In this document: in pieces, positions 14,180 through 20,530 of the stretch
How positions within the stretch are numbered: position 1 is the stretch's first letter
Layout of the letters: each line of letters starts with the position of its first letter
From: a virus
Virus record (IMG/VR): IMGVR_UViG_3300042542_002303
Coordinates: 1-37,396 of that record
Length of the DNA: 37,396 bases
Reading direction: 5' to 3' (one strand)
The notes under the pieces: model-generated
What the model saw: only the letters and a program-made list of their open reading frames with translations
The model's database searches: none
Told to the model about the DNA's origin: nothing
Position numbers and translations under genes: made by a program

Positions 14180-15086
14180 GCTGGCTCTTTTCGCGGGTGC
14201 TGGTGGAGGCATCCTCGGCGGACATCTCCTTGGGTGGCGCACCGTGTGCGCTGTGGAGTGGGACGCCTACGCAGCCTCCGTCCTGGTTGCCCGCCAAAAC
14301 GACAAAATCTTGCCGCCTTTCCCGATCTGGGATGACGTGCAGACGTTTGACGGACGAGCATGGCGAGGCCGTGTTGACGTCGTGTCTGGCGGTTTTCCCT
14401 GTACCGACATCAGCACCGCAGGACGTGGCGCAGGCATCGACGGAGAAGCGTCCGGCATGTGGCGTCACATGGCGCGAATCATCGGTGAGGTACGACCGCA
14501 ATACGTCTTCGTGGAAAACTCACCGGCTCTTGTTCACCGAGGCCTTGCCCGAGTCCTCGGTGACCTTGCCGCGCTGGGGTATGATGCGCGATGGGGTGTG
14601 CTGGGAGCGGCTGACGCCGGGGCACCACACAGGCGCGACCGAATATGGATCGTTGCTGCCGACGCCGACTGCGTCGGTGATGGGAAGCAACACCACCATG
14701 CGACGTCACGGCCAGACGTTAATGAGTCGAGTGTTAATGTGGCCGACGCCCACGGCTCATTCTTGGAAAGAGAAAGGATATCCGGCGGAATACAATCGGA
14801 TGACTCCGGGGCTTGGATCAGTCGTGCTGAAGCCGCATTTGTGGCCGACGCCACAAGCGAGCGATTGCCGCAACAGAGGCAACGCGGACACACCGGCAAT
14901 CGCCAGACGAATCGAAGCTGGCAAGCAAATCACATTGACCATGACTGTCAGTGGTGGGCAACTGAACCCGACGTGGGTCGAGTGGCTCATGGGGTGGCCA
15001 ATCGGGTGGACCGATTGCGCTGTCTCGGCAACGGACAGGTTCCAGAAGTGGTGCGCCTCGCATGGCGCACGTTGATTAACGACTGA
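14172..15086 (+). CDS. dcm: C5-cytosine DNA methyltransferase
   Basis: 304 aa, ATG at 14172 after GAGGAG. The family motifs are in order: I (LFAGAGGGILGG), IV with the catalytic Cys (GGFPCTDIS), VI (FVENS), VIII (RRDRIWIVA), a variable target-recognition region, and X (LGNGQVPEV). It transfers a methyl group from S-adenosylmethionine to cytosine C5, probably protecting phage DNA from host restriction; no cognate nuclease is nearby. The target-recognition region contains repeated VADA units. The whole gene is also open in the +1 frame (14176-15075), where the translation matches another widespread phage protein type. Confidence 0.93.
   Translation: MRELALFAGAGGGILGGHLLGWRTVCAVEWDAYAASVLVARQNDKILPPFPIWDDVQTFDGRAWRGRVDVVSGGFPCTDISTAGRGAGIDGEASGMWRHMARIIGEVRPQYVFVENSPALVHRGLARVLGDLAALGYDARWGVLGAADAGAPHRRDRIWIVAADADCVGDGKQHHHATSRPDVNESSVNVADAHGSFLERERISGGIQSDDSGAWISRAEAAFVADATSERLPQQRQRGHTGNRQTNRSWQANHIDHDCQWWATEPDVGRVAHGVANRVDRLRCLGNGQVPEVVRLAWRTLIND
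14176..15075 (+). CDS. Overprinted +1-frame ORF inside the cytosine methyltransferase gene
   Basis: 299 codons, GTG start four bases into the dcm frame. The translation begins MSWLFSRVLVEAS and carries SSWKTHRLL, WGMMRDGV, three [LW]PTP[TQ]A repeats, and ends LNPTWVEWLMGWPIGWT then DRFQKWCASHG. From memory this matches a phage protein type that is common in databases and usually annotated as hypothetical or methyltransferase-like. It appears to be the alternative frame of dcm genes. It may be a real second product or a persistent annotation artefact forced by conservation of the dcm frame. Only an expression or substitution-pattern test could decide. Confidence 0.35.
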   Translation: MSWLFSRVLVEASSADISLGGAPCALWSGTPTQPPSWLPAKTTKSCRLSRSGMTCRRLTDEHGEAVLTSCLAVFPVPTSAPQDVAQASTEKRPACGVTWRESSVRYDRNTSSWKTHRLLFTEALPESSVTLPRWGMMRDGVCWERLTPGHHTGATEYGSLLPTPTASVMGSNTTMRRHGQTLMSRVLMWPTPTAHSWKEKGYPAEYNRMTPGLGSVVLKPHLWPTPQASDCRNRGNADTPAIARRIEAGKQITLTMTVSGGQLNPTWVEWLMGWPIGWTDCAVSATDRFQKWCASHGAR

Positions 15087-15096
15087 AGGAGAAGAC

Positions 15097-15270
15097 ATGA
15101 AAAAGAAAATCCCCCGCATCGCCCTCAACATCGATCTCAAGCCCGCCGAACGTGCGGCCCTCGACAAGGCCGCCGCCGCCGTCATCGACGAGCGTGGTCG
15201 ACCCATGCGCTTGTCGACATGGGCGCGTCGTGTGCTCATTGAAGCCGCCAAGGCCACGGAGAACACATGA
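15097..15270 (+). CDS. Ribbon-helix-helix-like small DNA-binding protein (57 aa)
   Basis: 57 aa, ATG at 15097 with AAGGAG upstream. A basic start is followed by a beta strand (RIALNIDL), a first helix (KPAERAALDKAAAAVIDE) and a second helix (LSTWARRVLIEAAK). This order is typical of CopG/Arc-type ribbon-helix-helix repressors. It could regulate the modification operon. Overlaps the next gene by 4 bp. Confidence 0.72.
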   Translation: MKKKIPRIALNIDLKPAERAALDKAAAAVIDERGRPMRLSTWARRVLIEAAKATENT

Positions 15271-15524
15271 GCAAGCACACACCGGGACCGTGGTTGGCCC
15301 GAGAACCCAACGGCCCCGGCATGGGGTGGCGTGTTGGCCCGGCATGGCTGGGAGAGGCACCTTGGTCCGACGAGACACGCGCCGACGCCCAACTCATCGC
15401 CGCCGCGCCGGACATGTTGGCGGCGCTGGAGGCCGTCGCCGAAACGACGTGGGACGGCACGACCGCGAAAATGCTGCGGGAGCAGGTGCTTGCAGCCATC
15501 GCCAAAGCAAAAGGCCAGCCATGA
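15267..15524 (+). CDS. Conserved phage protein of the HTPGPW...LIAAAP family
   Basis: 85 aa, ATGA-coupled start. It shows the familiar pattern of a widespread small phage/prophage protein: KHTPGPW at the N-terminus, then DAQLIAAAPDMLAALEAV and a C-terminal helix. The function of the family is unknown. It is often found among early replication or modification genes, as here. Confidence 0.82.
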   Translation: MSKHTPGPWLAREPNGPGMGWRVGPAWLGEAPWSDETRADAQLIAAAPDMLAALEAVAETTWDGTTAKMLREQVLAAIAKAKGQP

Positions 15525-15676
15525 TCGCCCGCATCCTTGCCATCTTTGGCGTCCGTGTCGTCGACCTCGACATGGTGCATGTGCCCATCGACAAGTGGCA
15601 CGAAATCATTGGCGAGCGTGATCGCCTGCGTCTTGAGGTGGAGCGGCTGCGGTCGCTTGTGAGAGGTGGAGTGTGA
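15521..15676 (+). CDS. Small hypothetical protein (51 aa)
   Basis: 51 aa, ATG overlapping the previous stop by 4 bp. A hydrophobic start (IARILAIFGVRVVDL) is followed by a charged amphipathic helix with heptad spacing (IIGERDRLRLEVERLRSLV), likely a short coiled coil. Coupled to the adenine methyltransferase gene by GTGA. No family recognised. Confidence 0.72.
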   Translation: MIARILAIFGVRVVDLDMVHVPIDKWHEIIGERDRLRLEVERLRSLVRGGV

Positions 15677-16194
15677 GCGGCAAGCGCGGCAAACAGGACT
15701 GGGCAACGCCGCCCCACATCGTCGAGGCTGTCGCCGTCGACAGCTTTGGTGGTCGCCCATTCGACCTCGACGTCGCGGCCTACGCCAGCAACGCGAAAGC
15801 GCCCGCCTACTACGACCTCGCAGGCAACGGCATGACGTCGCTGTGGGCTGCGCCGCAAGTGTGGTGCAACCCACCCTACGAGAACCAGGGCGAGTGGATG
15901 GCCCGCGCCGTCTGGCATGCGAGGGAGTACGGCACCTCCGTGGCGTTGCTCGTGCTGGCGTCGACGTCGGCGCTCTATTGGCGACCGTGCGCGTGGGATG
16001 CCGGTACCGTCGACTTTTACGAGGGCCGTATCGCGTTCCTCGACGAGCATGGCAAGCAGCAACCCGGCTTCGACCGCGCTAGTGCGCTGGTGCTTGTCGG
16101 CCCTGCCTTTCGCCCCGGTGTCGTGCGAGTTCGCGACGCCTCGACAGGAAGATTGATTGATGGCGACAAACGATACCAACCCGGTCTGATTTGA
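15673..16194 (+). CDS. dam: Phage N6-adenine DNA methyltransferase
   Basis: 173 aa, GTG start in a GTGA overlap, with GAGGTGG upstream. The pattern fits the phage N-6-adenine-methyltransferase family: QDWATPP near the start, FDLDVAA with the SAM-pocket acid, the catalytic NPPY (VWCNPPYENQ), then LLVLASTSALYW and GRIAFL. The length is typical. It methylates adenine N6. With the C5 enzyme it gives the phage two different base-modification activities in one operon, consistent with restriction avoidance. Confidence 0.9.
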   Translation: MSGKRGKQDWATPPHIVEAVAVDSFGGRPFDLDVAAYASNAKAPAYYDLAGNGMTSLWAAPQVWCNPPYENQGEWMARAVWHAREYGTSVALLVLASTSALYWRPCAWDAGTVDFYEGRIAFLDEHGKQQPGFDRASALVLVGPAFRPGVVRVRDASTGRLIDGDKRYQPGLI

Positions 16195-16206
16195 AGGGAG
16201 CACATC

Positions 16207-16485
16207 ATGCACGACACTGAAGGTGAGACGATTGAAGACGTGAGGCGGCAGAGAGACGAAATTGGCATCCAACTGGCGGCACTACGCGAGCGGCTGCGGT
16301 TGGCGATGGATGCGGCGCGCAAACTCAAGGCATTCCGCGACGGCATCACGTTCAAGGTGGACGAGGACCGTGGCGTCCACAGTCTACGGAGCATCGCCGT
16401 CGACCTTGAGCGCCTGTGGGATGAGAGCGCCAACGCCCTCGCCGCCCTCGACGCCGTCCCAGGCGACACATCGGAGCGCCCATGA
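16207..16485 (+). CDS. Coiled-coil hypothetical protein (92 aa)
   Basis: 92 aa, ATG at 16207 with GGGAG upstream. Almost entirely helical, with heptad-like runs (DVRRQRDEIGIQLAALRERLRLAMDA split over two turns of the same helix) and an acidic C-terminus. No family recognised. ATGA-coupled to the membrane protein that follows. Confidence 0.72.
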   Translation: MHDTEGETIEDVRRQRDEIGIQLAALRERLRLAMDAARKLKAFRDGITFKVDEDRGVHSLRSIAVDLERLWDESANALAALDAVPGDTSERP

Positions 16486-16619
16486 TCGCCATACTCTTCG
16501 CCATTGTCGTCGTCAGCGTAGCTGTCGGCCTCGTCTACCTCGCCGACGTATGGGAAGCGCGGGAACGCGCCCGCCGTCGCCATGAGGCCCTGCAATCCTT
16601 CTATGGACGTGAGCCATGA
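16482..16619 (+). CDS. Small single-pass membrane protein (45 aa)
   Basis: 45 aa. One clear membrane segment at residues 2-22 (rich in Ile, Val, Leu and Ala) is followed by a strongly basic cytoplasmic stretch (WEARERARRRHEAL). Coupled by ATGA overlaps on both sides. It could be a membrane-targeted superinfection or host-modulating peptide, or an early inner-membrane protein. It is far from the lysis genes and on the other strand, so a holin role is less likely. Confidence 0.7.
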   Translation: MIAILFAIVVVSVAVGLVYLADVWEARERARRRHEALQSFYGREP

Positions 16620-17224
16620 CCCGAGTCCGTGGAACCGACAAACTTGATCCACCGTCGACGTACCAGCGCATTATCGAGCGTGGGCCGTGGGCCAGTTACG
16701 CCCGATGCGAGGAATGCGGCGTCGACGCCGGCCGCGCCTGTCGAGACATGAACGACCGTGAGGCGCTAGAGGTCTGCGATGAGCGCCGGCTCGTCATCAA
16801 CGACAGCGCCGCCCGCTGCCGTGTGCGGAACGTCGACGACGAGAAGCCGGAGAAGTCTCGCCGCGACAAGCCGCCAGCCAGCGACAAGCGCACGAAGAAA
16901 CGACGAGAGGAAGGCAAAGCAGGTCAGCCGGTCTACGTCGCCTGCCACCACTGCGGCGAGCCGACTCGACTATGGGGGCAGGGCCTGATCTCAGGCCGCA
17001 CGTGGTGCGCGGCCACGGAGTGTCGTCGCCACAAGGGCAGGGTGTATCGCGCCGAACGCAAGGGCCAGAAGCAGCAGCCGCAGACGGTGCCTTGCCATTG
17101 GTGCGGGACTGCCCTGCCAGTCACCGGCCGACATGGTGCCGCCAGACCATGTTGCGGTGACGTCGCTTGCTCGTCTGCGATCAAGTACGAGACGGCGAGA
17201 CATCGGGCGGCTGCTACCCCGTGA
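16616..17224 (+). CDS. Multi-zinc-finger protein of unknown function
   Basis: 202 aa, ATGA-coupled. Three cysteine clusters: an N-terminal C-x2-C-x6-C set (CEECGVDAGRAC), a middle set with CHHCG and later CAATEC, and a C-terminal set with CHWCG and CCGDVAC. The linker between the first and second is highly basic (KSRRDKPPASDKRTKKRRE). The N-terminal cluster resembles the small zinc-finger domain common in phages. A nucleic-acid-binding role is likely. Last gene of the rightward operon; its end overlaps the end of the convergent endolysin gene by 11 bp with no terminator between them. Confidence 0.82.
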   Translation: MTRVRGTDKLDPPSTYQRIIERGPWASYARCEECGVDAGRACRDMNDREALEVCDERRLVINDSAARCRVRNVDDEKPEKSRRDKPPASDKRTKKRREEGKAGQPVYVACHHCGEPTRLWGQGLISGRTWCAATECRRHKGRVYRAERKGQKQQPQTVPCHWCGTALPVTGRHGAARPCCGDVACSSAIKYETARHRAAATP

Positions 17225-17810
17225 CGACGAGAGGATACCCTCTGACCACGCGATAGCGCCTCGGTGACGCGCCCCACATGACCTCAGCCTGTAGGGTGCG
17301 CCGGTCGATTTGGATGACCTTCGCCGGTGCGCTGTCGGTCGCGTAAATCACGTCGTCATCGTAGGCGAGGGCCATGATCCAATGCTCGCCTACGTCGTCG
17401 CCGGTGTAATCGACATGCAGCCACGCGAACCCGTGCCTTGGTGAGATGCCGTGACGGTCGATTGCGTCGCAGATTGCGACGCTCAACTGCCGCGCCGACA
17501 TGGCCCCTTTGGCGACCGTCCAGGCTGATTCAGGATCGGGACAAGACAGCCCCGCAGACCGCGCCAGACGTGGCAGGACGGCCAGCGACGAGCCGGGTGC
17601 CCATACGGGCGGGACCGCCAGCGCGGCGCGTTCACAGACCGTCTGAGGCGTTGCGCCAGCGCGGGCACCCGATGCCCGCTGCGCCTCGGCCAGACTGGTC
17701 GCTGTGCATCCCCACTGCGCGACGGTCTTGCCGCCGAGACCGTAGGGCGACGAGCCCCATCGGCGGTCGCCTTGCCACATGACGCGAGACGGGAGTGGCC
17801 AGCCGTGCAT
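17214..17810 (-). CDS. C39-like cysteine peptidase, probable endolysin
   Basis: 198 aa, ATG at 17810 overlapping the previous stop (TAATG). The pattern fits C39-like/papain-like hydrolases: QGDRRWGSSPYG, then WGCTATSLA with the catalytic Cys at 35, His143 in EHWIMAL and Asp159 in YATDS. It has no signal peptide, so release through a holin is expected. It is the last gene of the capsid/lysis unit, downstream of membrane and coiled-coil genes. Cutting of peptidoglycan cross-links is the likely role; a virion-processing protease is an alternative. Confidence 0.75.
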   Translation of the reverse strand: MHGWPLPSRVMWQGDRRWGSSPYGLGGKTVAQWGCTATSLAEAQRASGARAGATPQTVCERAALAVPPVWAPGSSLAVLPRLARSAGLSCPDPESAWTVAKGAMSARQLSVAICDAIDRHGISPRHGFAWLHVDYTGDDVGEHWIMALAYDDDVIYATDSAPAKVIQIDRRTLQAEVMWGASPRRYRVVRGYPLVVTG

Positions 17811-17938
17811 TATCCGCTCACCGCCATGACGACGTCGGGCTCGCCGTAGAATCGAGCCTGCTGCGCGGCCTGCTCAGGGGACATGGCCCACAGGTAGCGG
17901 GTGCGGCCGTCGACGTAGTGGGCAACGTAGCGTCTCAC
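17810..17938 (-). CDS. Small hypothetical protein (42 aa)
   Basis: 42 aa, GTG start in a GTGA overlap with the upstream gene and AGGA before it; the stop overlaps the endolysin ATG. Begins RRYVAHYVDGRTRYLWAMS, then EQAAQQARFYGEP. No membrane segment. Double coupling within the lysis block is the main support. Unknown function. Confidence 0.65.
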   Translation of the reverse strand: MRRYVAHYVDGRTRYLWAMSPEQAAQQARFYGEPDVVMAVSG

Positions 17939-18132
17939 TGGCGTTCCTCGATTCGCTTTGCGGCGTCGTCGACGATGTCTGCCACGGCGTCATTCTTGGG
18001 GTCGTCGTCGCTGCGAAGGCGAGCGGCGTACAAGCGAAGCGCGAAGCCGACGACTTCGCGAACGACGGCATAGATGCCGCCGCCAGCGAGCATGGCATGC
18101 CACTCTGCGGCGACGTAGTTAGCGAGTTCCAC
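17935..18132 (-). CDS. Small lysis-block protein (65 aa), holin candidate
   Basis: 65 aa, GTG start after AAGGGA; overlaps the upstream gene by 14 bp. The first 40 residues are moderately hydrophobic (EWHAMLAGGGIYAVVREVVG, then FALRLYAARL), and the end is charged (DIVDDAAKRIEERQ). It could be a small membrane-associated holin or accessory protein; the hydrophobic run is not long enough for a firm call. Confidence 0.6.
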   Translation of the reverse strand: MELANYVAAEWHAMLAGGGIYAVVREVVGFALRLYAARLRSDDDPKNDAVADIVDDAAKRIEERQ

Positions 18133-18364
18133 TGTGGTTTCCCTTCAGCAAAAGTGCTTCAATGCGGTCGAATCTTTTGTCCATCTCGGCCTGCATCTTC
18201 TCGACGCTGCCGGCCACCATCGCCAGCGCTTCCTTGCTGGCCTTGTCGCTGCGCAGCTCCGATGTGATCTCCTCGAGACGGCGCACACGAGCCTGTAGCG
18301 CCGCCCATGCCGCTGCGCCACCTGTCGCTGCCGAGAGAGCACCGATAGCGATTTGCTCAATCAC
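18119..18364 (-). CDS. Membrane plus coiled-coil protein, holin or inner-spanin candidate
   Basis: 81 aa from GTG 18364 (GAGG upstream, 4-bp overlap with the phospholipase gene). One N-terminal membrane segment (IAIGALSAATGGAAAWAAL) is followed by a long charged coiled coil (RVRRLEEITSELRSDKASK, then VEKMQAEMDKRFDRIEALL). This topology is seen in XhlA-like lysis accessory proteins and in inner-membrane spanins. I see no lipobox-bearing outer spanin partner nearby. Its place between the phospholipase and the endolysin supports a lysis role. Confidence 0.7.
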   Translation of the reverse strand: MIEQIAIGALSAATGGAAAWAALQARVRRLEEITSELRSDKASKEALAMVAGSVEKMQAEMDKRFDRIEALLLKGNHSGTR

Positions 18365-19209
18365 GCCACACCTCGAAACCACGCGCCGCAGAGACGGACG
18401 GTGTCGTAGCCGGTCGACCACTCACGTTCGACGCGCTGCCTGTTTTTCTTGAATGCCCAATCGTTGACGGCGTCCACGTCAACATCCAGCCCGTCAGTGC
18501 GTCTCGACTTGCGTTGCGATGGAGCCCACAGCAGAGCACGGGGAATCGCAGAGAGAATCGCCGGGACGTCACCTGGGCGGATGCGGCCGGCCGGGTCCAT
18601 CGGTGCCTCACCGAGACGCACGGATACGCGAGGCTCCGGCTTGTGGTCCCAGACGCTGTCGACAGTGTTGTCGGTGAACCCGCCATCGCCATACAGACGA
18701 ATGTCGGGAGACAACTCCGTGCCGATTGACGGGATGACCGCCGCAGGGACCACGCCGCACATGAACGACGACGACGCGATGACCGCCTCGCGCACCACAA
18801 TGCGCGGTGTGCTGTGCTTCGACAGGTATACGGGCCTCGCCCTGTCGAGGTCAGTCACGCACACCACAAGCCCGCTGGTTGCGTCTCCGAGTCGTGCGCC
18901 CTTACCGACGTGCGTGTCGACGAGGTCGCCGATGACGTCGAGAGAAAACAGACCACCACGGGGCACACTGGCCGGCGACAGCGCGAGAGTCTGTCCACTC
19001 TCCAGCACGTCGACGAGCATGGCGACGATGACTTCGTCGGGCAGACCAAATGCCTTGCACGTCGCGACGATGGAGCCCGCCGATGCACCGCTCCACCCAA
19101 GCACTTTCGCGTGTGCGTCGACGGCAGCAGCAGCACCGGCGAGGTAGGTGATAGCGGGGCCACCTCCACTGATACTGGCGTACACTGCACGACGTGACAT
19201 GCCGGTCAC
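18361..19209 (-). CDS. Patatin-like phospholipase
   Basis: 282 aa from GTG 19209 (GTGA overlap; an ATG lies three codons in). The patatin fold markers are in order: glycine-rich oxyanion loop SGGGPAITYLAG near residue 15, nucleophile elbow GASAGS (G-x-S-x-G), the REAVIASSSF helix, and the catalytic aspartate in YGDGGFTDN. The Ser-Asp dyad is complete. Patatins hydrolyse acyl chains from phospholipids. No signal peptide or fused domain is visible. It lies in the late operon between a membrane protein and a membrane/coiled-coil protein, just before the endolysin, so membrane attack at lysis is a reasonable inference. Interaction with host membrane defence is an alternative. Confidence 0.87.
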   Translation of the reverse strand: MTGMSRRAVYASISGGGPAITYLAGAAAAVDAHAKVLGWSGASAGSIVATCKAFGLPDEVIVAMLVDVLESGQTLALSPASVPRGGLFSLDVIGDLVDTHVGKGARLGDATSGLVVCVTDLDRARPVYLSKHSTPRIVVREAVIASSSFMCGVVPAAVIPSIGTELSPDIRLYGDGGFTDNTVDSVWDHKPEPRVSVRLGEAPMDPAGRIRPGDVPAILSAIPRALLWAPSQRKSRRTDGLDVDVDAVNDWAFKKNRQRVEREWSTGYDTVRLCGAWFRGVA

Positions 19210-19466
19210 GGTATCACCGCGACGGGGGAACCGGAACCCCCGCCAACGCCGCCACTCGGTTTGCCCGGTGGCTTTCTAGTGCGGCGTTTCTTGCGCTTGT
19301 CGTCCTCCTCTTCGTCAGTCTCAGAATCGTCGACGTCATGTAGTGACGCTTGCTCGCTATTGAGAAGGCGCACGGCAATCACTTTGACGATCCAATCACC
19401 TACAGCCATGCCGAAGCCGACGACGACACACTCGACGAGAAGGATGATCAACTCCAACATGTCCAT
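19206..19466 (-). CDS. Membrane protein with acidic-basic tail, holin candidate
   Basis: 86 aa from ATG 19466 (GGGAGG eight bases upstream). A hydrophobic segment at residues 3-30 (MLELIILLVECVVVGFG onward to VKVIAVRLL) is followed by an acidic patch (DDSETDEEEDD), a basic patch (KRKKRRTRK) and a Gly/Pro/Ser end. The strongly charged C-terminus after a hydrophobic N-terminus is holin-like, though one or two membrane passes cannot be told apart. It directly precedes the phospholipase gene with a 4-bp overlap. Confidence 0.7.
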   Translation of the reverse strand: MDMLELIILLVECVVVGFGMAVGDWIVKVIAVRLLNSEQASLHDVDDSETDEEEDDKRKKRRTRKPPGKPSGGVGGGSGSPVAVIP

Positions 19467-19468
19467 GG

Positions 19469-20242
19469 TCACGCCCTCCCGTCGTAGCATGAGCCATCCC
19501 GCCAGAAACGCTGCTCGGTGTAGACGACGATATCCGCCGTGAATCGGCCAGACTTGCGCTCGATCCAAAACTCTCCGTGTCCTTGCGTCCATCCTGTCGG
19601 CCCCTTGATGTAACTGCATTTGTCAACGGGAGCGAGGCACGGCAGACCGAAGGCACCACGCACATGCTGCGAGCCCTCAGGGCCAGCCACCGGCATCGTG
19701 TAGAGCTGTGCGCGGTGACAGTGCCCGATGACCAGGTTCGTGCCGTATCTCAGCAGATGCGACTTGCAGTAGGCATCGCCGGCAAACACGCCATGCGTGA
19801 ATCCGAGGTGCCCGATCTTGTGCACCTCACCGTATGGCGTCGACGTGATGGCGTGGTCGACGAGACGAAGCGCGGATGCCCACGTCTCCATTCCTGCAAG
19901 TGCCGGCGCTGTCTTCGCGACGAAGCGCCTGTAGCGGTCCTCATGGTTGCCCTCGACGTAGTGGATCGGCTTGCGTCCCATGATCTTGCGCAAGCGCGAC
20001 AACTCATCGCGGACCTGCTCAAGTTCGGCGAGGAACGCCTGTCGCGGCTCTCCGTCGTCATGCAGCGACACCGCCGCAAAGTCGGCAAAGTCGCCGTTGA
20101 TGATGAGCCGGTCAGGCTTGCAGTCCTCGAGACGCTTGAGGAACGCCGCCCACGCAAACGGGTCATGGAAGGGGACATGGACGTCGCTGCACACCATGAC
20201 GTGCTCGACGTCGGCCCGCAGCTTTCCCTTGCGGCGGGTCAC
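19469..20242 (-). CDS. Calcineurin-like metallophosphoesterase
   Basis: 257 aa from GTG 20242 (GTGA overlap with the upstream stop); the frame is open further upstream but that part overlaps another gene. All metal-site motifs are present: D-x-H in CSDVHVPFH, GD in INGDFADF, GNHE in VEGNHEDRY, the His in FTHGVF, and G-H-x-H in IGHCHRAQ. Phage members of this family are common; substrates range from nucleic acids and cyclic nucleotides to ADP-ribose-type compounds. Its place among late genes is unusual for a nuclease of replication and leaves the substrate open. Confidence 0.9.
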   Translation of the reverse strand: MTRRKGKLRADVEHVMVCSDVHVPFHDPFAWAAFLKRLEDCKPDRLIINGDFADFAAVSLHDDGEPRQAFLAELEQVRDELSRLRKIMGRKPIHYVEGNHEDRYRRFVAKTAPALAGMETWASALRLVDHAITSTPYGEVHKIGHLGFTHGVFAGDAYCKSHLLRYGTNLVIGHCHRAQLYTMPVAGPEGSQHVRGAFGLPCLAPVDKCSYIKGPTGWTQGHGEFWIERKSGRFTADIVVYTEQRFWRDGSCYDGRA

Positions 20243-20469
20243 CGCTCCACTTCCGTGGTGTGCGTCGGCTCGACGTCGGGGTAGTGCCAGTGGGGATACT
20301 CGCCGACAGAGCGGTGGTTCATCGTGCGCGTCGCGATGTTCATGCCGCCGAAGTAGTCCGCAGAGATGCGACCACCGCCGAGGTGGCGACGCACGAATCC
20401 GGGGCAAGCGTAGGTGTCGGAGATGACGACGACGACGGCGTCACCGATAACGGGTGTGCGGATCTTCAT
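20239..20469 (-). CDS. Small hypothetical protein (76 aa)
   Basis: 76 aa from ATG 20469, just after AGGAGG and the hairpin at 20482-20508. The N-terminal half is beta-like (KIRTPVIGDAVVVVISDTY); the C-terminal half has several His and Tyr residues (GEYPHWHYPDVEPTHTTE). No family recognised. Overlaps the phosphoesterase gene by 4 bp. Confidence 0.7.
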   Translation of the reverse strand: MKIRTPVIGDAVVVVISDTYACPGFVRRHLGGGRISADYFGGMNIATRTMNHRSVGEYPHWHYPDVEPTHTTEVER

Positions 20470-20481
20470 GGGCCTCCTAGA

Positions 20482-20508
20482 CAACAGGCCCCACAAGGGG
20501 GCCTGTTG
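20482..20508 (-). terminator. Hairpin between structural and lysis-side genes
   Basis: A perfect 11-bp stem CAACAGGCCCC / GGGGCCTGTTG with a 5-base loop, 22 bp after the stop of the 20531 gene. No U-tract follows (TCTAGGAGG comes next, carrying the next ribosome site), so it may be an mRNA-stabilising or processing hairpin or a weak terminator that tunes late expression. Confidence 0.55.
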
Positions 20509-20530
20509 CGTGTCACGTTGTCGTCGACGT

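Noticed and set aside
13406-14242. 278-codon minus-strand open frame
   Set aside because: Runs antisense across four plus-strand genes and a promoter; composition is that of a shadow frame.
15394-16272. 292-codon minus-strand open frame
   Set aside because: Antisense to the adenine methyltransferase and its neighbours, which have clear motifs and coupled starts.
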